DNA of 64,000 bases from assembly GCA_002421685.1 (NCBI GenBank), contig DISB01000021.1:62001-126000 (forward strand), read 5' to 3'. This DNA is from Bacteroidetes bacterium UBA6221. Its GTDB lineage: Bacteria > Bacteroidota > Bacteroidia > Chitinophagales > Chitinophagaceae. The translations under genes and the position numbers were made by a program. Under the pieces are notes generated by a model. The model had not been told where the DNA came from and did not search any database. It saw only the letters and a program-made list of their open reading frames with translations. Positions 1-8,834 of this stretch are shown one piece after another (within the stretch, counting starts at the first letter, position 1; each line of letters begins with the position of its first letter).

Positions 1-687
1 GCATTGCTCATAGGTCAGCCGCTTGTTCTTGCCAACGTTTCGATGCAACTGGACCTGTTGGGCCAACCTGCTCTAGATCAGTCATGGTATGGATTTGCAG
101 CGGCAGTGGAGAATGGTACTCCCCGTAGTGATGGCGGATTATCACAGGTGCAATTCCCTGTGCAGCTGGGTGACCTCTTACAGCTCAATGATGGTCTTGT
201 AGGTTTCTGGCCGGGAAGTGGGGAAGTGTCTGACTTTACTACATTCTACAGCCTTGGCGCCAGCGGCACTACAGGCCCGGTTGTGCTGCCGGAGCAGGAT
301 ACCATCACGCTTACGGCCCTTCCATCTGCAAACCCGCTCAACTTCCTGCTCCTGCTCGATCCGCGCGCGCATGTACATGCTACCACGGGTATATTGCCCG
401 TAAAATCCATCCACCTTAAAGCCGATGAGTATAATGCGGCCTTGCAAAAATTGCAGGTCACATTCCTCACAGCCCCGGTACTCTCGGGCGCTAATGATGG
501 TTCAATAGTATTACCGATCCCCGATGAAACACAGGGTACATGGACATGGGTCTCAGTTAATGCAGGCGCATGGAGCCCTGTGCCGCTGACAACTAACTCA
601 ACAGCACAGGCTACGCTGAATTATACACCCCAGCAACTGGTGGATGGATGGCTGCGGCTTACCGGGTTTGAAGAGGAAGAATCATGA
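1..687 (+). CDS. C-terminal part of a large unrecognised protein (5' truncated by window)
   Basis: The frame is open from the first base and no convincing start or ribosome site is seen, so this is probably the last 228 codons of a longer protein. It has no signal peptide or membrane segment in the visible part. It is rich in short hydrophobic beta-strand-like stretches (for example residues around LNFLLLLDPRAHVHATTGIL) and ends in an acidic tail EEEES. It lies 45 bp upstream of the collar-domain gene and on the same strand, so the two are likely co-transcribed. I do not recognise the family. The beta-rich composition and the neighbour suggest a structural or particle-associated protein, but that is inference only. 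Confidence 0.7.
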   Translation, partial: ALLIGQPLVLANVSMQLDLLGQPALDQSWYGFAAAVENGTPRSDGGLSQVQFPVQLGDLLQLNDGLVGFWPGSGEVSDFTTFYSLGASGTTGPVVLPEQDTITLTALPSANPLNFLLLLDPRAHVHATTGILPVKSIHLKADEYNAALQKLQVTFLTAPVLSGANDGSIVLPIPDETQGTWTWVSVNAGAWSPVPLTTNSTAQATLNYTPQQLVDGWLRLTGFEEEES

Positions 688-732
688 ACTAATACGATTT
701 TAAACATACACCTTAACTAATAAAACAATATT

Positions 733-2571
733 ATGTCTGTAAGAATTAACAGGGCCTTTACGCTCAATATATCAGGACAAAGCACACTAAGCTTTGCATG
801 GTCAAACTATGATGGTACCCAAACCATTTATATCTCGAACAAGGATACACAACCGCCTAATGACATCACTATTACGATGACCAACAACACGGAAGGCACC
901 GTAGGATTTCCGGGCGGAGCTGCATTCTCTATAACTGGCTCCGGCAATGCAGGTGTACTTTATCTTCAATTTGAGGGACAATATATTCCCGCTGATGATG
1001 TGAAGGTCATGTCATTAAACTCGGCCACCGGGGAACAGGTGACATGGCAGGGCGCCACTTTCTCTGACGACGGGCAATACCTCGCCATAGCCCCTGAGAG
1101 CGATGTGTTTATTGACCAGGGGGCATCAATAGTGTTTACATTGACCAATGTAATGACGCCGGATGTAAGCGAACCGGTGACGGGTGGTACAGTCGATTTT
1201 AGCTATGTTAATGTTACCGGTATATCAGGTGGTTTTGGTTCTGTTACATTACAGGTGCCATTACTGAACCCACCGGTTGCCCAAAATCAAAACCTTGACC
1301 CGCTTGTTGGTTTTGCAGAGACCGACCTTGTGTTCATTGGTTCTGAACCTAATGCGCTGAATTTATACATTACCAATTCACAGTCCACAGCTATCACACT
1401 GGCAAGCGTACCTGCCAGCCCACTGTTTTCTATTAGTTTTGTTTTTGGCGATGGCACAGGTGCGCTGACTACTATAGACAACAGCGACTTTACAGTAAAC
1501 ATGGCGGGTGGAAACCTGAACAACTGGAAAGTAGTACCAAATTCGCTTGGGAATAATCCCTTCTGGCAGTTCCAGCCGCTGACGACAACAGTGCTCGGTA
1601 CAGGCGCCAATTCAACTGTGGAAATAAGTGTCAGCGGGATCATCACCCAACTGGCGCCCGGCGTCACCTCGGTAATCGTAGCATGGACCGGCCTTACAGG
1701 CTACAACGATGGAGAACTGGCGGTAGATATAGTAAAAGTGCAACCCATAAATATTGTATCGTTCACCGCAAACCCTGCCGGTATCAATAACCCTACCGGA
1801 CCTACAACGGTAACACTGAACTTTGAAGTGCAGAATGCAACATACGTAACTGTGACAAATACTATGTATGCGCAGCAGACAAATACTTCTGACCTCGTAG
1901 ACAGTACTACAGCAGCTATAACCGTCACTACTATTTTTACGCTGATAGCCACCAATATCTTTACCGGGCAGCAGGTATCGCAGTCCGTAGCAGTAGCGGT
2001 CGCTCCTGATTTCTACACATTGCTGCCATTGGGTACAGTAGTAATGTGGGCAGGTGGTATCGGTAATATTCCCGCGGGCTGGGCGCTGTGCGAGGGACAA
2101 ACAGTTACTACTCCTGCTCCTGCAGGTTGGGCAGCGGGTCCCGGTGTGCAGCCTCCGCCACAAGGTAGCTGGATTTTGCCCGACCTCAGGGACAGGTTTG
2201 TGATTGGAGCAGGAGGATCTGTGGCGCCTGCTACAGATAGCATGGGTGGCCCTGACCAGCATACACACAGTATTACTATCGGCTCGCAATCGTTTCAGAC
2301 TTCAAGCGATGGAGGCCACACGCACTCTATGACATTCAATACCACAGGTTGCATGAGTTCGGGCAGCACATCACATTACACATTGTATTATGGCATGGAT
2401 AATGGCAGCGACCTCGGGTGTAATAACAGCACCAACAGCCAGAACACTAGCTCTGACGGTACCCACCACCACACAATATCTGTAGGGTTCAGTAATGAGG
2501 TCACCGCAACGCAAACCGGCGGTATCAACCCTCCCTGGTATTCCCTTGCTTTCATTATTAAGATTTTCTAA
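733..2571 (+). CDS. Surface/fibre protein with C-terminal phage tail-collar-like domain
   Basis: A 612-residue protein without an evident signal peptide. Residues 1 to about 425 are Thr/Asn/Ser/Val-rich, beta-structured and repeat-like. From about residue 430 it reads as a phage tail collar-like domain: LPLGTVVMWAGG, then IPAGWALCEGQ, then LPDLRDRFVIGAG, then paired His-rich strands (DQHTHSITIG and GGHTHSMTF), ending in PPWYSLAFIIKIF, as tail-fibre tip proteins do. Such domains in non-phage loci are found on adhesins and contractile-injection-like particles. Its stop codon overlaps the start of the kinase-like gene by one base (TAATG), so the two are translationally coupled. No T9SS sorting domain is visible. 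Function as a fibre or adhesin is inferred from the collar domain. Confidence 0.75.
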   Translation: MSVRINRAFTLNISGQSTLSFAWSNYDGTQTIYISNKDTQPPNDITITMTNNTEGTVGFPGGAAFSITGSGNAGVLYLQFEGQYIPADDVKVMSLNSATGEQVTWQGATFSDDGQYLAIAPESDVFIDQGASIVFTLTNVMTPDVSEPVTGGTVDFSYVNVTGISGGFGSVTLQVPLLNPPVAQNQNLDPLVGFAETDLVFIGSEPNALNLYITNSQSTAITLASVPASPLFSISFVFGDGTGALTTIDNSDFTVNMAGGNLNNWKVVPNSLGNNPFWQFQPLTTTVLGTGANSTVEISVSGIITQLAPGVTSVIVAWTGLTGYNDGELAVDIVKVQPINIVSFTANPAGINNPTGPTTVTLNFEVQNATYVTVTNTMYAQQTNTSDLVDSTTAAITVTTIFTLIATNIFTGQQVSQSVAVAVAPDFYTLLPLGTVVMWAGGIGNIPAGWALCEGQTVTTPAPAGWAAGPGVQPPPQGSWILPDLRDRFVIGAGGSVAPATDSMGGPDQHTHSITIGSQSFQTSSDGGHTHSMTFNTTGCMSSGSTSHYTLYYGMDNGSDLGCNNSTNSQNTSSDGTHHHTISVGFSNEVTATQTGGINPPWYSLAFIIKIF

Positions 2572-3701
2572 TGGCCGAAGTAAAATATTCCCACGAAACA
2601 ACTCCGATATCTGAAATGCTTCGCAACGATGCCTCATCGCTCGTTGCGGGGTATTTCGGACATGAGTGGTCGGTTTGTGATTGGGTAAAGCTGAACCATA
2701 AACTCGAAACACAGGTTGCACGACTCACATTGGAAGATGGTAATGGCAACCGCAAAACCGCAATTCTCAAATACATTGATAGCCGTTTCTATGCTGACCC
2801 TGCAACCTGGAAATACCTTCCTGAATTCTTTGAGGAAAAGATCAATTACCGTTACCTCAATATAATCCGTGAGCGTTTCTCACGTTTTCCTGAATATTAT
2901 GCTGAGCTTCCCGGCATGTTCCTGATTGAGGATCTCGGCCCTGATGTATTTGTATTCAATGGCGTTGATACCATAATTACCGCGCTTGCTGAAACTTTTG
3001 TAATGCTGCATGAATCGGCAAGAGGAACTGAACAACTTTACCTCCAGGCCCGCGAAATGTCGGATGCAGGCAAGGATATACGTAAATATAGCGCGCAGGG
3101 CTGTGGTGAAGTTTTCGACCAGGGCTGTAAAGATATCACTGACTTTTTTTCAATTTTGAACATCCCAAAACGGGAACGCCTGGAATATTTCCTGCAGCAG
3201 GCACGTTCGCTTGTAATGACAGAAAGTATTTTTTGGTCATTCGTTCATGACGACCTTGCTGACAGGCGACAATCGGTAGTACTGGAAGGAAAAGTAATAT
3301 TGCTCGATTTTGAGCATGGTAAGTTCTTTCACCGTCTTATTGACCTGAGCAAATTGTTAATGGGAAAAGTGGAACGTGATTATGAAAAGAAGGCCATGAT
3401 CTATCATCACCCGCATATACCTACTTCATTGGGAGACAAATACCTGTCCATATGGCAGCAATATAGCCCGGATGCACCTTCACGTGATGTATGGGAAATG
3501 CATTTCGCAGCCGCAAATATTTTCCAGACCATGATGATCATAGGACGGATGAACGAATTTCATGGAACGGAAGTACTATACTCACTTGCCGGAAACCTGC
3601 GTATGATACTGCCGCGTCTTGCTCACCACCTGGAAAATAATAAGGCATTCGGGGAATTCGGAGAGATCTTAATTACGTTTACCGACCGCATCATGATATG
3701 A
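2571..3701 (+). CDS. APH/choline-kinase-like phosphotransferase, atypical catalytic loop
   Basis: A 376-residue cytosolic protein with a kinase-like (aminoglycoside phosphotransferase) fold. Visible landmarks are Lys67 in AILKYID (ATP-anchoring lysine), a helix with EEK near residue 89, the hinge LIEDLG at 118-123, the catalytic loop HDDLADRR at 226-233, and the metal-binding DFEHG at 246-250. In the family the loop is normally HGDxxxxN. Here Gly is Asp and the metal-ligand Asn is replaced by Arg, so the enzyme may be altered or use another substrate. The start codon overlaps the stop of the collar-domain gene, so it is probably made in step with that protein. The substrate is unknown; a modifying role on the neighbouring proteins is speculation. 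Confidence 0.65.
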   Translation: MAEVKYSHETTPISEMLRNDASSLVAGYFGHEWSVCDWVKLNHKLETQVARLTLEDGNGNRKTAILKYIDSRFYADPATWKYLPEFFEEKINYRYLNIIRERFSRFPEYYAELPGMFLIEDLGPDVFVFNGVDTIITALAETFVMLHESARGTEQLYLQAREMSDAGKDIRKYSAQGCGEVFDQGCKDITDFFSILNIPKRERLEYFLQQARSLVMTESIFWSFVHDDLADRRQSVVLEGKVILLDFEHGKFFHRLIDLSKLLMGKVERDYEKKAMIYHHPHIPTSLGDKYLSIWQQYSPDAPSRDVWEMHFAAANIFQTMMIIGRMNEFHGTEVLYSLAGNLRMILPRLAHHLENNKAFGEFGEILITFTDRIMI

Positions 3702-3886
3702 TGACTGGATGAAGTAATAGATAAAAAAAAGGAGATCGCATACAAAAAAAGTTATTCTTGTAAGTCGCTCTTTTTTCTGTCATCAATATTTCGGGTACCA
3801 AAAGGTTTTTTGAGGCGCTCTGAATACCAGTACCTGAAAGCAAGGTGTAAATTTGCATACATTTATCGTTTAGATGTCGATTATTA

Positions 3887-4264
3887 ATGCTAAGGAAACT
3901 TAAAGAAAAAGTAAGAGTTCTTAAAAGTGAGCTTTCTATATTGGCTGTGGCTTACAATGACAAAAGGACACCCGTCTTAGCTAAATTGTTATTAGGACTC
4001 ACAATAGGTTATATGCTTAGTCCTATTGACCTGATTCCTGATTTTATACCTATCCTTGGATTACTAGATGATTTAATTATTGTCCCGTTACTTATAAAGC
4101 TATCTATTAGCCTTATTCCCAAAGAGGTAATAGTAGACGCAAAGAAGCAAATATTAGCAACCACTCCCCAAAGAAAGAAATCAAATTGGATTGGTGCTGT
4201 TATCATCATCGCTATATGGATAGTAGCATTGTATCAAATATCTAAATGGATTAAACTGATATAA
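3887..4264 (+). CDS. YkvA family (DUF1232) small membrane protein
   Basis: A 125-residue protein. Residues about 35-75 carry the DUF1232 signature: a hydrophobic segment GLTIGYMLSPIDLIPDFIPI followed by LGLLDDLIIVPLLIKL. A final membrane helix lies at about 100-118 (IGAVIIIAIWIVALYQI). YkvA-type proteins are small inner-membrane proteins of unknown biochemical role. The gene is noticeably more AT-rich than the genes before it. A TAAATTTG promoter-like -7 element lies at 3848-3855, 31 bp before the ATG. The gene stands alone. Confidence 0.75.
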   Translation: MLRKLKEKVRVLKSELSILAVAYNDKRTPVLAKLLLGLTIGYMLSPIDLIPDFIPILGLLDDLIIVPLLIKLSISLIPKEVIVDAKKQILATTPQRKKSNWIGAVIIIAIWIVALYQISKWIKLI

Positions 4265-4441
4265 TCTTCAAATTTGTTAGTAATCGGTTCAGGAAAAGTC
4301 CAAAGAGATTCATTTGAAATCCCTTACAGTAGTGGCTTTTACATTTGTTTCCCATAACTTGTATCTTCCGATGATATCGCTTGAAAAGTTTGACAAAACC
4401 ATTATGAACAATTTATTTCCTGGATAGTGAAGGAACGCTAA

Positions 4442-4663
4442 TTGCAATTTGTAGGGCCTGGGTTTACTTTTCCATTGACAAATGAACAACTAGATAAATC
4501 TTTAGCCGATCCAAACAGATATTCTTTTAAAAGTTATAGATGGTATTTCAAGGAATATGATAGGTCGCGAAACGGCATCATATTAAATTGGCACGAAAAT
4601 GCGTTCAGTATAACGAATGGCAAAGAAACTATTACTAATAATAGTACTGTCACACTGGTTTAG
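4442..4663 (+). pseudogene. Possible gene remnant, unrecognised
   Basis: A 73-codon open frame with protein-like composition (for example FTFPLTNEQL and RWYFKEYDRSRNG). It begins directly after an in-frame stop and has only a TTG as possible start, with no ribosome site. Its last 47 bases overlap the next gene in another frame. This fits the tail of a broken gene better than an intact one. No family was recognised. Confidence 0.3.
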
Positions 4664-5138
4664 CAGTTATGGCCAATCGCCTACGAAAGAATTATGTACG
4701 AAAGTTCTAAACCTGATAGGCGCAGACACCACTAATCCATGGATGGACTCGTGGGATCATCATAAAGCTTTTCATTTATGTAGAACGGTTGAGGGCCTGT
4801 TTATTCCTTATTACATGGAGTCAACAGTACGTGAAATGCACTACGACCTGGACAGTCTTAATCACGGAGATTGCAAATGCACGACATTACCTCCACTGAA
4901 ACATCCATTGTTAAAAAGCGAGGCAGACTTTATCATTTCCTTTTCTTGTATTAAAAACGGCCTAATGGTTGTTACTATTAGAATGAAAGAACCTTCTTTA
5001 CCATCCAGATCAGGTAAAAGCTGTTATTCATGCCAGATAATGCATGGGCGTATAGAACGTGGCACTGATATAATAATGCTTGTAAAAGGTAATGATATTA
5101 TAAAGTATAAATTAATACCCTATATTAAAAACGATTAA
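4617..5138 (+). CDS. Small secreted hypothetical protein
   Basis: A 173-residue protein starting with a clear signal peptide (hydrophobic KKLLLIIVLSHWF, cleavage likely after SYGQ at about residue 20). The mature part contains six cysteines, including a CKC pair and CYSC, which suggests disulfides in the periplasm or outside the cell. No family was recognised. It sits in AT-rich DNA with no co-directional partner. The start overlaps the preceding remnant frame, and no strong ribosome site separates the alternatives, so the exact start is moderately certain. Confidence 0.55.
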   Translation: MAKKLLLIIVLSHWFSSYGQSPTKELCTKVLNLIGADTTNPWMDSWDHHKAFHLCRTVEGLFIPYYMESTVREMHYDLDSLNHGDCKCTTLPPLKHPLLKSEADFIISFSCIKNGLMVVTIRMKEPSLPSRSGKSCYSCQIMHGRIERGTDIIMLVKGNDIIKYKLIPYIKND

Positions 5139-5598
5139 GAGGTTTCTAATCTATATTAAACTTTTGGAAACATTTTGCTCATATAAGTTTGGAGCATTTA
5201 AATTGTAATGGCCTTTGGACAGTTTATTCTATCCTGTTGGGCGTTTATGCGATAAGCACTACAATTAGTCTTAAATCTTCCCAAAAAATAGTTCGATATT
5301 TGTCCCACAGGAATCACTATATAAGGATTACACCAGAGTAATCCTTATATGTTTTTACACGCACTTACAATAAGTCCTTTATTTTAGATTTATAAGAAAA
5401 GAACCCGAACCTGTACCTTCCTATCTTCAAATACACCCGCTTCTTATTTCGGGACGACCCAATAAATATATTTTTAACAATATTCCCGATAGTAAATATT
5501 CTGTTTTACATTTTTAATACATAGGTAATGTTATTAATTATTGTTAAATTTATACCCAACTAATTGTAAAATGGTCATTGTCATTTATACCACAAATC
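5139..5598. other. AT-rich intergenic stretch
   Basis: No coding potential is seen here on either strand. The only clear structure is the perfect 12-bp hairpin at 5319-5350, listed separately. The promoter of the following PKD gene should lie in the last 150 bp, which is very AT-rich, but no full TTG/TAnnTTTG pair stands out. Confidence 0.6.
5319..5356 (+). terminator. Hairpin, probable terminator
   Basis: A perfect 12-bp inverted repeat (5319-5330 pairs with 5339-5350, loop CACCAGAG), followed on the plus strand by a T-rich run. It is about 180 bp after the secreted-protein gene, which is far for its terminator, so it may end an unseen small transcript or be a transposition scar. Confidence 0.45.
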
Positions 5599-7488
5599 AT
5601 GTTGACAATGATCAGACAACTGCTTGCTGCCGCTTCCCTGGTTTTAATTACCACACATTTACAGGCCCAACCTTGCAATCTTAACTTCCAGGCTATTGCC
5701 GATGACCCCGCTTGTTCGGGCAGGGATATCCAGCTCAGCGCAACTGCTATACCCGGTGCTGTCTATACATGGTCTACAGCGGTAGTACCTCCGCCCACAT
5801 GGTCGCCGTCCACAAATGTGCGTGATCCCAAACTCCTGAACATATCCCTTGCCCAATCGGGAACATATAACGTGACCGCGACGGTTGGTCCCTGTGTCTA
5901 CCAGGCATCGGTCGATATTTTTGTAAATATCACTCCGGAAATAGGCAAGGTAGTACAGGCTGGCCCGGTTTGTCCTGGCGAAGATGATACAATATCGCTG
6001 CCTAATATCAATGCACCAACAGGCGCTACAGCTCATATCATCGGCGCCATGGGCAATGATGTATTCGACGGAAATTTTCAATACAAAATATCCAATGTAC
6101 AAAAGTCGCACGAAGGCATTTACATTATTTACGCCGAGACGCCCGCTGGGTGCAGGTCCGACGATGTTGTATTTGAGTTCAAAGTGAAACCCGATGTGAA
6201 AGCAGACTTTTCATTTGAAATTAAAGAAGGCTGCGAAGAAGATGAAGTGATATTCACTAACCTCTCGCTCAGCGACAGTAACCTGGCTTATAAATCTAAC
6301 TGGGATTTTGGCGACGGAACAGTGGTGCCGAACAATAATGATGGCATCTATACTCATTTTTACCAGGTGCCTAAACCCGATTATAGCGATCGGACCTATG
6401 ATGTCGTGCTTATTGTTGACAATGGCAGATGCAAGGATACAATTGAAAAAGACGTTTATATCAATCATCCTGTTAAGGCTAAGTTCGTGGCTGACGATGA
6501 CAGCATATGCCAGGGCGAGACAATCAATTTCAAGGCATCAGATAGCTCGTATGTAAAACCCAATACGATACCCAAAATGTTGTGGATATTTGGCGATGGC
6601 GCTACGGATATCGTTATTGACACTAAACATACTTATGAACGCTCAGGTAAATATGATGCTACTTTTATTGTTACTGATTTCCTGGGCTGTTCAGATTCAT
6701 TTAAGCTACCCGTAATTGTCGATTCGGTAGGGCATGTGATGGTGAAAGCGGATAAAAAGGAAATCTGTGTAGGGGAGGAGATTATTTTTGACGTGGATTA
6801 CCTGGAAGAGGCTTTTATTTCAGCAGAATGGAGTTTCGGCGACGGAGTGAGAATACCCAATGAGAACAGGGTTTACCATTCGTATCATGAGCCGGGCACT
6901 TACAATGTTTCCTTCGATGTGGACTACCGTATCTGCCCCGACGTGAACTATAATGGTGTCTATACCGTGAAGCCAATACCGAAGGTATACCTTGGCAATG
7001 ATACCTCCATATGCCCCAACGGTGAGCCGGTTTACCTGGCCGACCTGTTCCACCAGGGCAATAATCCTGACATCAGGTATACCTGGAATACGCCCGACCG
7101 CAGTAGTTCGCCGGGCATTATTGTACGCCACCCCGGGGTATATGCAGTCAAGGCCGACCTGGATGGTTGTACCGCCAGCGATACTATAGAAGTCAGAAAA
7201 GATTGCTATATCAATATACCGAATGTATTTACGCCTAACGGCGATGGCAGCAGCGATTATTTCCTGCCACGCCAGTTGTTATCGCGCAGTATTGCGCAGT
7301 TCAGCATGGATATATACAACCGCTGGGGCGAAAATATATTTGCGACTAAAGCTGCAAACGGCCGTGGATGGGACGGTAGGTACAAAGAAGTAGAACAGCC
7401 GACAGGGGTCTATGTATATTCAATACAGGTAACGTTTGCTAATGGCATAACAGAACGCTATACAGGTAATGTGACCCTATTACGATAA
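5599..7488 (+). CDS. PKD-repeat protein with T9SS type B sorting domain
   Basis: A 629-residue secreted protein. After a signal peptide (LLAAASLVLITTHLQAQ) come Ig/PKD-like modules. PKD signatures recur as NWDFGDGT, LWIFGDGA and EWSFGDGV, each followed by a THxY or YHSYHEPGTY strand. The last ~90 residues are the gliding-motility-associated C-terminal domain: IPNVFTPNGDGSSDYF, then IYNRWGENIF, then GRGWDGRYK and PTGVYVYSI. That domain directs secretion through the type IX system and surface attachment. Two ATGs (5599 and 5608) are possible starts; the upstream TTG at 5578 is unlikely. It is likely a surface protein for adhesion or gliding. It is followed by a strong terminator shared with the convergent hldD. 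Confidence 0.85.
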   Translation: MLTMIRQLLAAASLVLITTHLQAQPCNLNFQAIADDPACSGRDIQLSATAIPGAVYTWSTAVVPPPTWSPSTNVRDPKLLNISLAQSGTYNVTATVGPCVYQASVDIFVNITPEIGKVVQAGPVCPGEDDTISLPNINAPTGATAHIIGAMGNDVFDGNFQYKISNVQKSHEGIYIIYAETPAGCRSDDVVFEFKVKPDVKADFSFEIKEGCEEDEVIFTNLSLSDSNLAYKSNWDFGDGTVVPNNNDGIYTHFYQVPKPDYSDRTYDVVLIVDNGRCKDTIEKDVYINHPVKAKFVADDDSICQGETINFKASDSSYVKPNTIPKMLWIFGDGATDIVIDTKHTYERSGKYDATFIVTDFLGCSDSFKLPVIVDSVGHVMVKADKKEICVGEEIIFDVDYLEEAFISAEWSFGDGVRIPNENRVYHSYHEPGTYNVSFDVDYRICPDVNYNGVYTVKPIPKVYLGNDTSICPNGEPVYLADLFHQGNNPDIRYTWNTPDRSSSPGIIVRHPGVYAVKADLDGCTASDTIEVRKDCYINIPNVFTPNGDGSSDYFLPRQLLSRSIAQFSMDIYNRWGENIFATKAANGRGWDGRYKEVEQPTGVYVYSIQVTFANGITERYTGNVTLLR

Positions 7489-7517
7489 AAATACTCTGGA
7501 CACCCTGACAAACGGGA

Positions 7518-7548
7518 AGCAGCCGGGCGACAGCACGGCTGCTTTTTT
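7518..7548. terminator. Bidirectional terminator between PKD gene and hldD
   Basis: An 8-bp GC-rich stem (AGCAGCCG at 7518-7525 with CGGCTGCT at 7536-7543) is followed by six T's. The T run overlaps the stop codon of the convergent hldD gene. Confidence 0.8.
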
Positions 7549-8527
7549 AGTAATATAAATCCTTTTCAAGGTAATTCGAAACATAGTCGCTTACACCGTC
7601 TTCAAGAGACGTGATGGTCTTGTCGTAGCCGGCTGCCAGCAGTTTGCTCATATCCGCTTCGGTAAAGTATTGGTATTTATCACGGATGTCGGCAGGAGTG
7701 TCGATGTATTCTATTTGTACAGGCTTATTCAGTGTACGAAATATAGCAGCCACCAGGTCGTTGAATGTACGGGCCTGCCCCGTCCCAACATTATACAGGC
7801 CGTTTGCAGGTTGATGCACCATCAGCCAATAGCAAATTTCACAAACGTCCTTTACATATATAAAGTCACGTATCTGCTCCCCGTCTTTGTAATCGGGATT
7901 GTGAGAACGGAATAATTTTACAGAACCTTTCTCCTTTATCTGTCGGTACGCATGAAACACCACTGAGGCCATGCGGCCTTTATGATATTCATTAGGCCCG
8001 TAAACATTAAAGAATTTTACACCGGCCCAGAACGGTGGAGATACGGGCTGTCCCAGCGCCCATATGTCAAATTCATTTTTTGACCTCCCGTAGGGGTTCA
8101 GCGGTTGCAGTTGTGTAACAATATCGTGGCGGTCTGTATATCCTTGCTCCCCATTGCCATAGGTAGCTGCCGATGAAGCATACACGAGCGGTATCCGCTG
8201 CCGGGCGCATATCTCCCACACCTGTTTTGAATAGTCGAGATTGAGGGCTTTGTGAATGGCATAATCCATCTCGGTAGTATCGGTGCGCGCCCCGAGGTGA
8301 AACATGGATTTTATTGTACCGGGATGTGCATCAGCCCATGACACGAATTCGTCCCTGTGTATTAGCTGCAGGTACTTTTTGCCCTCCAGGTTTTTCTGCT
8401 TATCCGGCGGGGAGAAATCGTCAACAAGTATCAATTGCTCATAACCCGCTGTATTGAGCAGGCCTGCCAGGTAACTGCCGATAAAACCAGCCGCTCCTGT
8501 AATTGCAATTACATCGGTGGTTTGCAT
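7547..8527 (-). CDS. hldD: ADP-L-glycero-D-manno-heptose 6-epimerase
   Basis: An extended short-chain dehydrogenase of 326 residues that epimerises ADP-D-glycero- to ADP-L-glycero-manno-heptose for the LPS core. The N-terminal NAD(P)-binding GAAGFIG is at residues 11-17, the family-typical HLGARTDT at about 77-84, and the catalytic Tyr146-xxx-Lys150 is in PYGRSK. NVYGPNEYHKG and RDFIYVKDV are also characteristic. The frame is open upstream to 8620, but homologous N-termini begin just before the Rossmann strand, so the ATG at 8527 (MQTTDVIAITG) was chosen. It follows the small His-rich membrane protein by 16 bp and is probably in its operon. Confidence 0.9.
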   Translation of the reverse strand: MQTTDVIAITGAAGFIGSYLAGLLNTAGYEQLILVDDFSPPDKQKNLEGKKYLQLIHRDEFVSWADAHPGTIKSMFHLGARTDTTEMDYAIHKALNLDYSKQVWEICARQRIPLVYASSAATYGNGEQGYTDRHDIVTQLQPLNPYGRSKNEFDIWALGQPVSPPFWAGVKFFNVYGPNEYHKGRMASVVFHAYRQIKEKGSVKLFRSHNPDYKDGEQIRDFIYVKDVCEICYWLMVHQPANGLYNVGTGQARTFNDLVAAIFRTLNKPVQIEYIDTPADIRDKYQYFTEADMSKLLAAGYDKTITSLEDGVSDYVSNYLEKDLYY

Positions 8528-8543
8528 ATGCCGTATTTCAGGT

Positions 8544-8759
8544 TTAATGGCCGTGTCCGTCGTTACTACCGGGTGCAGCATGTTCTGTATCATGGCCAGC
8601 GTTGCCATGTCCGCCATCATCGTGGCTCATCACCTTTACGAAGTTAGTAGCGGCTATAAAGAGGAAGGCCATAAGGATAGTAAACCAAATGGCGGAAGTA
8701 AATGAACTGCCCGGCCTGCCGTCGTCAGTATGATGTGTCGCGTGGGTATCGTGTGACAT
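8544..8759 (-). CDS. Small His-rich single-pass membrane protein
   Basis: 71 residues: a His/Asp-rich N-terminus (HDTHATHH), one transmembrane helix at about 23-42 (AIWFTILMAFLFIAATNFV), and a very His/Gly/Asp-rich C-terminal tail ending in DGHGH. No named family was recognised. The tails could bind divalent metal, but this is only composition. A TAGATTTG -7 element lies 23 bp upstream of the start. Being upstream of hldD and next to an iron-dependent dioxygenase may be coincidence. Confidence 0.7.
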   Translation of the reverse strand: MSHDTHATHHTDDGRPGSSFTSAIWFTILMAFLFIAATNFVKVMSHDDGGHGNAGHDTEHAAPGSNDGHGH

Positions 8760-8782
8760 TCTTTTCTGTGTTTTACTGTGTG

Positions 8783-8790
8783 CAAATCTA
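8783..8790 (-). promoter_or_regulatory. Bacteroidota-type -7 element
   Basis: Minus-strand TAGATTTG matches TAnnTTTG and sits 23 bp before the start of the His-rich protein. No good -33 TTG is seen at the usual distance, so it is weakly supported. Confidence 0.35.
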
Positions 8791-8834
8791 ATGGTTTAGG
8801 GCGATTTATCTATGCCCGCCAACCATATTAATTA

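Noticed and set aside
1612..2289. 225-codon minus-strand frame within the collar-domain gene
   Set aside because: Composition is typical of antisense translation (Cys/Arg/Tyr-rich) and the plus strand is clearly coding.
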